A DNA stretch of 64,000 bases from Chryseobacterium wanjuense (GTDB lineage: Bacteria > Bacteroidota > Bacteroidia > Flavobacteriales > Weeksellaceae). Position numbers and translations under genes: made by a program. The notes below the pieces were generated by a model. That model did no database searches, was not told the origin of the DNA, and saw nothing but the letters and a program-made list of their open reading frames with translations. Position 1 is the first letter of the stretch, and the number at the start of each line of letters is the position of its first letter. Shown here piece by piece: positions 53,554-62,646 of this stretch. Location of the stretch: assembly GCF_900111495.1 (NCBI RefSeq), contig NZ_FOIU01000001.1:682001-746000 (forward strand), read 5' to 3'.

Positions 53554-56500
53554 ATGCTAAAAAAATATTTACCAAACCACACAAAAACTAAACCCATGAA
53601 AAAAGAACTTACCGCAGTAAACTTTCATTATGCCAATGATTTTTTTGAACATAATTTTCTGGAAAATGCGGACGATATTGTAAAGCAGATTGAGAAAATC
53701 GCTGAAGAATATCCGGAAAAAGTTGCCATTACTAATGGCTCTGAAAAAACTACATATGAAAAACTCAATCAAAAAGCCAATCAATTAGCGTACTATTTAC
53801 AAACGCAGAATATTGAAAAAGGAGCATTAATCGGAGTTTGTATCCCTCAGTCAACAAGCCGTATTATTGCTTTCTTAGCTATTTTAAAAACTGGCGCTAC
53901 CTATTTACCTATTGACGGAGAATTACCACAGGCCCGAATCCGGATGATGATTGATGATTCAAAAATCAAACTGATGCTCAGCGTAGATCAATATTTAGAT
54001 AAAGTAAGCAATGACCAAATTCAAAGTATTGCATTAGATTCTTTATTTTCTGATGAAAGTTTTCAAAAAATCTCAACCGAAAATCTTTTAATTGACATTG
54101 TTCCTGAAAATTCGGCTTATGTAATTTATACCTCCGGCAGTACGGGAATGCCAAAAGGAGTGATTATCTCGCATCAGTCGTTTTATAATTTTGTGCAATA
54201 TCAGGCAGAACTTTTGGGCTTATCGGCTGATAATATCACACTGCAGTTTGCTTCTCCAAGTTTTGATGCTGCTGTAATAGACATTTGGACACCCTTAATT
54301 AAGGGGGCTACGATGCATTTATACCCAAATAATAAAATTGTGGGCGAACCGCTTTTGGATTTTATTGTCACTCATAACATAGATACTGTTCCTTTGATGC
54401 CGCCAATGGTTTTAGCGTCGTTACCTTTAAACAAACCTCTCGGAAATCTTCAAACTGTAGCTATCGGAGGGGAAGCCTGCAGTGAAAATACTGTGAAGGC
54501 ATGGTATAAAAAAATACGTTTAATTAATAGCTATGGACCAACCGAAGCCACCGTTGCAGTAAGTAATTATGAATTTAAAGAAGAAATCAATCCAAAAATT
54601 ATCGGGGCTGCAATGCCGTTTGTAGATATTTTTTTATTGGATGAAAGCTTAAAGCCTGTAACAGATGGAACAGTTGGAGAAATTTATATCGGAGGTTCTC
54701 AATTGGCACTAGGATATTTACATCGTGACGAAGACACAAAAAAATCTTTTATTCAAGCTCCGGAATGGCTTTCAGATCAATTAAATAATAAAAAACTTTA
54801 TAAAACAGGAGACATGGCTCTGCGAAGAGAAGACGGCAATCTTGAGTTTTATGGAAGAAAAGACGATCAGGTTAAAATCAGAGGGTACAGAATCGAACTT
54901 GCTGAAATAGAATATCATATCTCAAAATTACCACAAGTCACTCAAAGTGCTGTTAAAGTTCAAAGAAAAGAAAATGGTTTACCGGTTTTAATTTCTTTTA
55001 TACAGCTTGCAACAGATGAAGATCAGGCAAAAGTTTTACAGAATATAAAGGCAAAATTACAACAGGTAATGCCTGCCTATATGCTTCCGGACAAGATTTT
55101 TATTGTAGATCAAATGCCGTTGAACCATGCCGGAAAAATAGATAAAACGCTTTTGGAAATTCCGGAAAATCAAACGAAAAATAGCAATTTACCGAAATGG
55201 AAAGAAGATAATTTAACCCAAGTCGTAACGCATATCTGGAAAGATCTTCTTTCACTGGAAGACATTAATGAAGAAGATGATTTTTTTGAATTGGGAGGGC
55301 ATTCGCTGTTGCTTGCTCAACTTCATATGCTGCTTCCCGAGCCTGTCAGAAATTTGATCAGTTTGCCGGAACTTTATATTTATACCACTATTTCAGCTTT
55401 TGTTAAAGAGGTGGAAACCCGAATGGTAAAAACCGAGATTTCGCAAAAAAGTAAAGCTGAAATCATGATCCGTGAACTGATAAAAGATTCAGAATTACAT
55501 ATTGATTTTAATATAAGTGAGTCACCGGATCCAAATATTTTAAAGAATCCTAAGAGTATTTTTTTAACAGGCACAACTGGTTTTGTAGGATCACATTTAT
55601 TAGAAGAACTTTTGCTGCAAACCTCAGCCAATATTTACTGTTTGGTGCGTGCTTCATCTTCAGGAGAAGGCCTGGAGCGTATTAAAGCTACTTTTAAAAA
55701 ATTTAAATTATCATGGTCGGTCGACTATGACAACCGAGTTATTGCGATGATTGGAGACTTGTCTTTGCCTCATTTCGGGATGGAGCATGAAAACTATAAT
55801 TTCATTACAAATCATATCGAAGTCATTTATCATTCGGGAAGTTCGGTGAGTTATGTACAGCCTTATTCTTTAATTAAAAAATCAAATATCGATGGTCTGC
55901 ATAATATCATTGATCTTGCGGTGACGGGAAAAATAAAATTCCTGATGCTGTTATCTTCTATGGGCGTTTTTAGCTGGGGAAGACCTTTCACAAAGAAAAC
56001 CTGGATGTATGAAGATGATTCTATCGATCAAAATATGGAAGCAGTTTCACGAGATCTGGGATATATAAAAAGCAAATGGGTGATGGAAAGTATTGCCGAA
56101 AAAGCCCGACAAAAAGGGCTTCCCATTACAAATTTCAGGCTAGGTTTTGCGGTTTGTCACAGTACATCCGGAGCCACTGTGATGAATCAGTGGTGGGGAT
56201 CGCTGATCAGAAGCTGTGTTGAGCTTAATTCGTTTCCGCTTGTCATGGGATTAAAAGACGAACTGACGACGGTAGATTATATGTGTAAGGCAATCATGCA
56301 TATCAGTAAAAAGAAAGAAGCGGTAGGACTCAATTTCCACCTTTCTCCATTGCCTGAAAATGATGTTTCGCTCACCGATTTCTGCGCCAAAATAAATGAA
56401 TATTACGATATTGATTTGAAAGGAATGGAATATCATCAGTGGCTCAGACAATGGAAATATGATAGTAATTTACCAATTTATCCTTTACTAAGCTTATTTA

Positions 56501-56691
56501 CAGAAGATGTACACGAAGGAAAATCATTAGTGGAAGCCTACGAAAACACCTATTATTACGACAGAAGCAATACAAAGCAATTTTTAGCGGATACTGATTT
56601 GGTGCCTCCTGTTTTTAATAAAAAGCTGATGACGCCATATCTGGAATTTATGGGGATTTTGAGTGTAAAAGCAGTTAAAGAAAATTATTAA
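53554..56691 (+). CDS. Stand-alone NRPS-like A-T-R enzyme (adenylation - carrier - thioester reductase)
   Basis: A 1045-residue single-module enzyme. Adenylation domain about 40-545 with A3 YVIYTSGSTGMPKG (189-202), A5 NSYGPTE, A7 YKTGD, A8 GRKDDQVKIRGYRIE, A10 NHAGKIDK. Carrier domain with Ser584 in LGGHSL for phosphopantetheine. Reductase domain from about 665: NAD(P) motif TGTTGFVG (672-679) and catalytic YIKSK (Tyr837, Lys841). It should activate a carboxylate, load it, and release it reductively as aldehyde or alcohol, like Lys2-type reductases. My hand-aligned ten-residue pocket code is D-A-I-L-A-G-S-V-A-K; Asp at the first position suggests an amino acid. Alternative start: MKKELTAV at 53596. 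No phosphopantetheinyl transferase nearby. Confidence 0.92.
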   Translation: MLKKYLPNHTKTKPMKKELTAVNFHYANDFFEHNFLENADDIVKQIEKIAEEYPEKVAITNGSEKTTYEKLNQKANQLAYYLQTQNIEKGALIGVCIPQSTSRIIAFLAILKTGATYLPIDGELPQARIRMMIDDSKIKLMLSVDQYLDKVSNDQIQSIALDSLFSDESFQKISTENLLIDIVPENSAYVIYTSGSTGMPKGVIISHQSFYNFVQYQAELLGLSADNITLQFASPSFDAAVIDIWTPLIKGATMHLYPNNKIVGEPLLDFIVTHNIDTVPLMPPMVLASLPLNKPLGNLQTVAIGGEACSENTVKAWYKKIRLINSYGPTEATVAVSNYEFKEEINPKIIGAAMPFVDIFLLDESLKPVTDGTVGEIYIGGSQLALGYLHRDEDTKKSFIQAPEWLSDQLNNKKLYKTGDMALRREDGNLEFYGRKDDQVKIRGYRIELAEIEYHISKLPQVTQSAVKVQRKENGLPVLISFIQLATDEDQAKVLQNIKAKLQQVMPAYMLPDKIFIVDQMPLNHAGKIDKTLLEIPENQTKNSNLPKWKEDNLTQVVTHIWKDLLSLEDINEEDDFFELGGHSLLLAQLHMLLPEPVRNLISLPELYIYTTISAFVKEVETRMVKTEISQKSKAEIMIRELIKDSELHIDFNISESPDPNILKNPKSIFLTGTTGFVGSHLLEELLLQTSANIYCLVRASSSGEGLERIKATFKKFKLSWSVDYDNRVIAMIGDLSLPHFGMEHENYNFITNHIEVIYHSGSSVSYVQPYSLIKKSNIDGLHNIIDLAVTGKIKFLMLLSSMGVFSWGRPFTKKTWMYEDDSIDQNMEAVSRDLGYIKSKWVMESIAEKARQKGLPITNFRLGFAVCHSTSGATVMNQWWGSLIRSCVELNSFPLVMGLKDELTTVDYMCKAIMHISKKKEAVGLNFHLSPLPENDVSLTDFCAKINEYYDIDLKGMEYHQWLRQWKYDSNLPIYPLLSLFTEDVHEGKSLVEAYENTYYYDRSNTKQFLADTDLVPPVFNKKLMTPYLEFMGILSVKAVKENY

Positions 56692-56976
56692 TGTTATTTT
56701 GTGGGCATGTATTAATAAATATAAACATAAATACTTGCCGGATAAATTTAATGGCTTTCCGGAAGATTTTTAAAGCTAAAATTCTGAGATAAGATTAAAG
56801 GAAAAATATTGTTTTAACATTCCACAGTCAGAAAAATTGGCGGTTTGTAAAATCGCTGATTTTCCTGTGGAAGTTGAATATATAATTGAGAATAAAAATT
56901 AAAAAATCAGAAGCTGATTTCAGTACGTCGAAGAAATTAACATTTTCCAAGATCATAAATTTATTTATTTTTGTGT

Positions 56977-57531
56977 ATGATGACTTCTAAATTAGCTCAT
57001 TACAGACGTAAGAAAGGACTAAGCCAGGAACAGCTGGCCGTGGTTTCCGGTGTGAGCGCCAGAACCATACAGCGCATTGAAAGCGGCAAAGTAGAAGCTC
57101 ATCCCGCAACCTTGAAGATGCTTGCCGATGCACTCGAAATGAAAAGTGAAGAACTGACAGTAAAAGAAGAGGTTTTGCTTCCTTCTGAAACTAATAATGA
57201 AAATAAGGTAAAGCCGATTTTTCATATATTAGCCTTGATCGGACTTTGTTTTCCAATTTTCAATATTATTCTTCCATTACTCTTTTGGTTCTTAAAAAAG
57301 GATGAATCGCCGGCTTACGATCTCGAAGGGAAGTTAGTTGTTAACTTTCAGATCACGATATCAATTGTTTTTGTACCAGCGATTATCTTTATGATCTTTG
57401 TATTTTCTGTTGGATTTCCATTGGTGATAATCATTTATTTTTATGCACTTATCATGTGTCTGATTAATATTTTTAGAACCATCAACAAACAAGAGAGTCG
57501 CTATCCTTTGACCTGTCAATTTTTAAAATAA
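56977..57531 (+). CDS. XRE-type HTH regulator with DUF4870 membrane domain
   Basis: A 184-residue protein starting at ATG 56977 (the TTG two codons earlier is less likely). Residues about 1-55 form a Cro/C1-type HTH (LAHYRRKKGLSQEQLAVVSG, SARTIQRIESGKVEAHP). Residues 80-184 form a DUF4870 domain with three membrane segments (ILALIGLCFPIFNIILPLLF, ISIVFVPAIIFMIFVF, FPLVIIIYFYALIMCLI). So it is a membrane-tethered regulator, a known layout in Flavobacteriia. TATTTTTG, a -7-like box at 56966-56973, lies so close to the start that a leaderless mRNA is possible. Targets unknown. Confidence 0.88.
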   Translation: MMTSKLAHYRRKKGLSQEQLAVVSGVSARTIQRIESGKVEAHPATLKMLADALEMKSEELTVKEEVLLPSETNNENKVKPIFHILALIGLCFPIFNIILPLLFWFLKKDESPAYDLEGKLVVNFQITISIVFVPAIIFMIFVFSVGFPLVIIIYFYALIMCLINIFRTINKQESRYPLTCQFLK

Positions 57532-57611
57532 ACCTTCAAAATGTGCCTTCCAGAGGCAAATGGCGTGAACATGTCGTGAAAGTGTCTTAATAAATTATAC
57601 CATCTTACTGC

Positions 57612-57619
57612 TAAATTTG
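57612..57619 (+). promoter_or_regulatory. Bacteroidota -7 element
   Basis: TAAATTTG, exact match, 17 bp before the ATG of the serine hydrolase gene at 57637. Confidence 0.5.
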
Positions 57620-57636
57620 CCACAAATATTTTTAAC

Positions 57637-58788
57637 ATGAAAAAACTATTAGCCCTTGCTTTTTGGATTTGGATGCTGCCTTTATATGGTCAGAATAATT
57701 CTCATATCAGACACCTTAATGGAAAAAAAATCGATGCCAAAATTCTGGATCAGCAGTTGGCTCGGTTGGTTGATAGTGCCAAGATTGCCGGTTTGCAAGT
57801 AACAATTGTTAATCATAATAAAGTAGTGTATTCATCCAGCTTTGGTTTCAAGGATATTGAAAACAAAAAGAAGCTGAATGACAGTACCGTAATGTATGCA
57901 GCCTCGCTCACCAAACCGGTAAGTGCATATATTTTCATGCGTCTGGTAGACAAAGGAATATTCAACCTTGACCAGCCTGTTTACACCTATCTGAAAAAAC
58001 CGATAAGAGAATATGCCAAATGGAAAGACCTGGCGGATGATCCCGCATCTTTCAACCGCATTACTCCAAGGATGTTATTAAGCCATAGCTCTGGTCTTCC
58101 GGTTCTGCGTCAATTATATGATAATAAAGTGAACCTTATTGCCAAACCTGGCGAGAAATTCTATTACTCCAACGAGGGGATCAACCTGCTGGGATTTATG
58201 ATAGAAGAATTTACCGGAAAGAAACTTGAAGTGATTGCCCGGGAAGAAGCCTTCGATCCACTGCAAATGAATCATACCGGGATGATCTGGGAAAAAAAAT
58301 TTGAGGATAATTTTTCTTATGCGTATTTCAAAGACGGAAAAAAATACGGTTCAGAAAGACGGGAAAGCAGTCGTGCCGCAGGTTCAATGTCGACCACGGC
58401 AAATGACTATGCTCAGTTTGTGATCAACCTGATGAAAAAGAAAGGCTTGTCGAGTAAAAGTTACCGTCAAATGTTTCTGCCGCAGATTATGGTAAAGAGC
58501 AAGCGCGGTTTTGGACCTTTGAAAGACAGCATTACCAATGAAAATGATACCATCAGGCTCGCCTGGGGATTAGGGATAGGTTTGTTCGAATCACCTTTTG
58601 GTAAGGCTTTTTTCCATACAGGGCATGGTGATGCCAATCAGAATTTTGCCGTGGCATATCCTAAAGCCGGTACTGCTGTCATTATCCTTAGCAATAGCGA
58701 AAACTTTGAAAAACACAACGCACAAATTTTAAAATTGTGTATAGGTGATACCTATTCTCCGTTGACATGGCTTGGCCACTTAGATTAG
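57637..58788 (+). CDS. Serine hydrolase, beta-lactamase / PBP fold, exported
   Basis: A 383-residue exported hydrolase. Signal peptide MKKLLALAFWIWMLPLYGQ, SLTK nucleophile motif (AASLTKPVSAYIF), YSN (FYYSNEGINLLGFMIEEF) and HTG (FFHTGHGDANQN). All motifs intact. Same S12 family as 2708-3856 and 52185-53258 but not a close copy of either. Likely an esterase or peptidase acting on cell-wall or small substrates; real beta-lactamase activity cannot be excluded. Own -7 box upstream; downstream gene is on the same strand but 268 bp away. Confidence 0.9.
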   Translation: MKKLLALAFWIWMLPLYGQNNSHIRHLNGKKIDAKILDQQLARLVDSAKIAGLQVTIVNHNKVVYSSSFGFKDIENKKKLNDSTVMYAASLTKPVSAYIFMRLVDKGIFNLDQPVYTYLKKPIREYAKWKDLADDPASFNRITPRMLLSHSSGLPVLRQLYDNKVNLIAKPGEKFYYSNEGINLLGFMIEEFTGKKLEVIAREEAFDPLQMNHTGMIWEKKFEDNFSYAYFKDGKKYGSERRESSRAAGSMSTTANDYAQFVINLMKKKGLSSKSYRQMFLPQIMVKSKRGFGPLKDSITNENDTIRLAWGLGIGLFESPFGKAFFHTGHGDANQNFAVAYPKAGTAVIILSNSENFEKHNAQILKLCIGDTYSPLTWLGHLD

Positions 58789-59056
58789 CTTTCTCTATAG
58801 AAATATTGTTAGGTGTAAGATCTGGATAATGATTATATTGAACTTTTATGAGTAAAAAGAGGTAATATTTTACTAAAATATATTTTTTATTTTAAAATAA
58901 TCTTTTATGCTGTTCGAATGTTTAGTTTAAATATCACCCAAACGGGTAATTGATAGATTGATGCAGGTTGATGAAATTTGTATTCATACAATACAACGGT
59001 GCTTTAAGGCATTTTCAAACTGTACTAATTTATTAATCATATCAAAAACTAAAACC

Positions 59057-60286
59057 ATGAGATCATTATTGATAACCATCGTCTTACTTGTCCAGTGTGC
59101 TTTTTGCTACGGGCAATGCCCAGAAGCTGTTTCTACCTGCGAAAAACTGTTGCAGGGAGGCTTGTACAGCTTTACCGGGATGACCAATACCGGCTCTTTC
59201 AGCCAGGATTTAAGAACATATTATTTGTCTGAACAATTTAAAACAGACATGAAAAACGGAAAATGGGGAGGCTCTCTTACGATTCCTGTGAAGGGAGTTC
59301 CGTTTACTTTAGGAGCTTCGGATAGTGAAGAAAAATTTCAGCAGTTCAGATCGATGATCATGTCGGAAACTACGCTCAATATTTCCAGCGACTATTACCA
59401 GACTACTTTTGCTTCAATCCCGAATACGAATTTGTATGAAGCCTTCAACCAGTGTATACAGACCATTTGCAATGAAAATCAGGTGGGTTTCTTGCCTGTA
59501 AAAGAATTAATTACAGAAGATTATGTGGTATTCACGATTCATTACAGACCGCAGGTATCGACCGATCCGCTTCCGAAAGTTGAATATTTTAAAGTTGAAA
59601 ATGCTTTGTCAGTGAGCAATGTTCCTGTGAAAGACCAAGTTTTGTCCCAAACAACGATCATTTCTGCCCGAAGAGATCCCGAAAAAGATATTTTGCTTAC
59701 CCTTCAGACCGACAGAGGAACAGTCAGCAGAAAAATAGACGCAGAAAATTCGCTGTCGAGTAACAAAGAATTGCCTATAGGAACTGTAATCACGTCCTTT
59801 CTTACTTTCGAGGAATTTAATTTTGCCTCAAAAAACAATCTGAAAAGCCCGGGAGAACTCTGGACCGCAGAAAAAAGCAAATGGGCGCCGTGTGATGGGA
59901 GAAGTATTGCCAATTCAGGGTATTCCAGGATTACATCCAAAGCTTTTACTCCGGATTTGAGAGGGCAGTTTATGAGAGGATTGAATTCTTTCGACCCTGT
60001 GAAAGGACCTGTTTTAAGGGCTGAAAGTGAAAGAGATCCCGACAGCAACAGAGCGGTGGGCAGTTATCAGGAAGATGCATTTCAGGGACACAAGCATTTC
60101 CAGGCCGAAAACCTGATGAAAAGCAGAAACAACGACGATATCCCCAATATGCCTGACAAAAGGCCTTACTGGGACAACATCCCAAATTCTGCCGGAATCT
60201 ACGATGCCGGATATGGCAAACCCCGCCTGAGTACGGAGACCAGACCTAAAAATGTTGCCGTGTATTATTATATTAAAATCAATTAA
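59057..60286 (+). CDS. Secreted protein with tail-collar-like C-terminal domain
   Basis: I start at MRSLLITIVL (ATG at 59057), a proper signal peptide ending CYGQ; the upstream extension to 58958 lacks one. 409 residues. The N-terminal about 270 residues (CPEAVSTCEKLLQGGLYSFT, YYLSEQFKTDMKNGKWGGSL) are not recognised. The C-terminal about 125 residues have the classic tail-fibre collar signature: KWAPCDGRSI, TPDLRGQFMRG, RAVGSYQEDAFQGHKH, ETRPKNVAVYYYIKIN. This differs from the QVGINT-type collar genes at 35923-38619 in its N-terminus and is closer to true phage tail-fibre ends. Surface or contractile-apparatus role is possible; no phage genes are nearby. Confidence 0.78.
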   Translation: MRSLLITIVLLVQCAFCYGQCPEAVSTCEKLLQGGLYSFTGMTNTGSFSQDLRTYYLSEQFKTDMKNGKWGGSLTIPVKGVPFTLGASDSEEKFQQFRSMIMSETTLNISSDYYQTTFASIPNTNLYEAFNQCIQTICNENQVGFLPVKELITEDYVVFTIHYRPQVSTDPLPKVEYFKVENALSVSNVPVKDQVLSQTTIISARRDPEKDILLTLQTDRGTVSRKIDAENSLSSNKELPIGTVITSFLTFEEFNFASKNNLKSPGELWTAEKSKWAPCDGRSIANSGYSRITSKAFTPDLRGQFMRGLNSFDPVKGPVLRAESERDPDSNRAVGSYQEDAFQGHKHFQAENLMKSRNNDDIPNMPDKRPYWDNIPNSAGIYDAGYGKPRLSTETRPKNVAVYYYIKIN

Positions 60287-60310
60287 TAGCAACCGAGATT
60301 AAAAACTGAT

Positions 60311-60353
60311 ATACTTTAATGTACCGCCAAAAGTGCATTAAAGTATATTTTTA
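60311..60353. terminator. Bidirectional terminator between convergent genes
   Basis: An 11-bp perfect stem, ATACTTTAATG (60311-60321) with CATTAAAGTAT (60336-60346), then TTTTTATTT on the plus strand and A/T-rich sequence on the other side. Confidence 0.8.
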
Positions 60354-60364
60354 TTTATTATTTT

Positions 60365-62641
60365 TTAAAAGCAATGTCTCGCCATCAGATAACTGACCGT
60401 AGATTCTGCGCCTTGGTTAAGGTTGATATTTTTTTCTTCAAGACCGTCATAACAGCCGCCGGTCACGGGATTATAAATTATTTGATTTAAATGATTTTTC
60501 CCCAAGAACCAGTTGAAGGAATTTCGCATCATCTTCAGGTATTTTTCATCATTAAAAACGTTGTAAAAAGTAGACAGCGCAAGAATAGTATAAGCAACAT
60601 CGATGGGCTGTTCGCCGCCGGCTGAGGTATTTTTTTCGGTATTTTCTTTTTGCAACCAGCCTTTGTTTGAGATCACTTTTATATCATCTCCAACCATTAT
60701 TTTAGAAAGTAAAAAACGGAAAGATTCGTGGGCGATTTGTTTATACATATCATCTTTGGCAGCAAGCCACGCGCAAAGTAAAGCTTCCGGTAGCAGGCTG
60801 TTTCCGTAGGTCATATAGCTTTCAAACCAATGCCAGTCTTCTTTTGCTTCGTGTTGGTACATTTTCACAAGACGGTCGGCCAGTTCTTTTAATAATGGAA
60901 TATTACTTCCAGAATTTTGATAGTATAATCCTTTTATGATAAAAGCCATAGCTCTTGTGGAATGGGTTTTTTGTGCACAGATGAGGTTTTTTTGAATGAT
61001 TTCTTCTGCGATTTCAGAAAATTCCAGAGGGAGAATTTCTTTTAGTGAAATTAAATATCCTAAAGACCAGATCGCTCTTCCATTTGAATCTTCGAGATTC
61101 ACGTCATCATTCTGAGGGGTAAATTTTCTTTGTTCATCTACATAATTAAGGAAACTTCCGTCTTTCTGCTGGCAAAATGCAATGAAATTAAGGTAAATTG
61201 AAATAAGTTCAAGGTTAGATTCTTCCCTTCTCACTTCAAAATCTCTGCAAATCGCGATCATTGCCCTTGCATTATCATCCAGCGTATATCCCGAATCGAT
61301 ATCCGGTTTGCTGATTTTTGAAAACTGAATCATCCCGAAATCTGTTGTCATATTTTTGATATGGCCAAGATTGATATTGGGCAGGGTATAATGAAATTTT
61401 ATTTTATCATCTCCAAATTTATCAAACAGCATAGAATGCAATATTGAAGAGTTTTCCCAGGCCGTCGGAGCCATTTTTTCTAAAGATTTTGAACGTAATT
61501 TTTCCCGCTTCGTTTCATTTTCCAACAAAGTGTTCACGGCAGCTGCCAATTGTTTGGGTGCTTCAAAATCAATGATGATTCCGGTGTCTTCTTTTAAAAC
61601 TTCCAAAGCGTGGGGAATGGGCGTTGAAACAATAGGGCAGCCACAGCTGATGGCATAAGAAAAAGTACCGCTTACCGCCTGATTTCTGTCTTTTGAGGTG
61701 AAAAGATAGACGTCCGTAAGCTGGAGATATTCTAAAAGCTCATCCAAAGGCAGGTATTCGTTGATAAAACGGGTATGTCTTTCGAGGTGGTGCTTTTTAA
61801 TGGTTTGATATAAAAATTCACGATACTCTTCACCTTCATTTTTTACGATGACGGGGTGTGTTTTTCCGAGAATTAAAAAAATGACATCGGGATTTCTAGA
61901 GATGATTTCCGGCAAGGCTTCCAATGTGGTTTCCAGGTTTTTTCCTGAGCCTAATAAGCCGAATGTGGAAAGCACTTTTTTGTCCTTGAGTCCGTATTTT
62001 TCTTTTAAAGAAATTTTATTGGTAAAAGGCAGCAAATGGGTTCCATGCGGAATCACAGTGATTTTATCGGCTGGAATATCATAATCAGTTGACAAAATCA
62101 ATGCAGAAATTCCGGTCATCACAATAATGGATTTTGAAAATGCTGCAATTTCCTCTACTTTCTCTTTAAGTTCCTGATCCGGTTTTGGTAAAACGGTGTG
62201 AAAAGTAATGATAACATCTTTTTTTAAGTTTCTGAGAAAAAGAGGCAGTCCGTTTTTGGCTTCATTAAAAAATCCGAACTCATGCTGAAGCATTACGAGC
62301 CGGATATTGTTATTTTTATTGATCTGGTCGGCAATTTCAAGGTAAGAGACTGCGTCAGAGGTATTTAATCGATATTTAATATGTTCTTCGTACTGGTAGT
62401 TTTCTTCTTCTGTTTCCATCGGGCAAATGACGGGAGTAAATGATTCGCCGAATTTTGACTGAAGAGATTGGATGAGATCCTGTGTGTAGGTTGCAATTCC
62501 GCACACCTTAGGAGGAAAAGTACTGATAAAGACAATTTCAGGTTTACTATTTTTGACTATGTGTTTTTTGCTGTTTTCAGCTTGTCTTTTTGCTTTATCC
62601 TCCACGTCTGAATTTATATTTTTATTCATTTTTAATTTCAT
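60365..62641 (-). CDS. GT4-type glycosyltransferase fused to an alpha/alpha-barrel glycoside-hydrolase-like domain
   Basis: A 758-residue cytoplasmic enzyme. Residues about 35-410 are a GT-B glycosyltransferase of family GT4 (ISTFPPKVCGIATYTQDL, VMLQHEFGFF, VIPHGTHLLPF, STFGLLGSGKNLETTLEALP, SCGCPIVSTPIPHALEVL). Residues about 430-758 look like an (alpha/alpha)6 barrel (SGYTLDDNARAMIAICRDFE, DSNGRAIWSLGYLI, DWHWFESYMTYGNSLLPEAL, QPIDVAYTILALSTFYN). It starts 5 bp after the GH130 phosphorylase, so the two work together, probably on a mannose-containing oligosaccharide; that substrate is inferred from GH130. Start could be MNKNINS, four codons later. Confidence 0.88.
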   Translation of the reverse strand: MKLKMNKNINSDVEDKAKRQAENSKKHIVKNSKPEIVFISTFPPKVCGIATYTQDLIQSLQSKFGESFTPVICPMETEEENYQYEEHIKYRLNTSDAVSYLEIADQINKNNNIRLVMLQHEFGFFNEAKNGLPLFLRNLKKDVIITFHTVLPKPDQELKEKVEEIAAFSKSIIVMTGISALILSTDYDIPADKITVIPHGTHLLPFTNKISLKEKYGLKDKKVLSTFGLLGSGKNLETTLEALPEIISRNPDVIFLILGKTHPVIVKNEGEEYREFLYQTIKKHHLERHTRFINEYLPLDELLEYLQLTDVYLFTSKDRNQAVSGTFSYAISCGCPIVSTPIPHALEVLKEDTGIIIDFEAPKQLAAAVNTLLENETKREKLRSKSLEKMAPTAWENSSILHSMLFDKFGDDKIKFHYTLPNINLGHIKNMTTDFGMIQFSKISKPDIDSGYTLDDNARAMIAICRDFEVRREESNLELISIYLNFIAFCQQKDGSFLNYVDEQRKFTPQNDDVNLEDSNGRAIWSLGYLISLKEILPLEFSEIAEEIIQKNLICAQKTHSTRAMAFIIKGLYYQNSGSNIPLLKELADRLVKMYQHEAKEDWHWFESYMTYGNSLLPEALLCAWLAAKDDMYKQIAHESFRFLLSKIMVGDDIKVISNKGWLQKENTEKNTSAGGEQPIDVAYTILALSTFYNVFNDEKYLKMMRNSFNWFLGKNHLNQIIYNPVTGGCYDGLEEKNINLNQGAESTVSYLMARHCF

Positions 62642-62646
62642 TTCGA

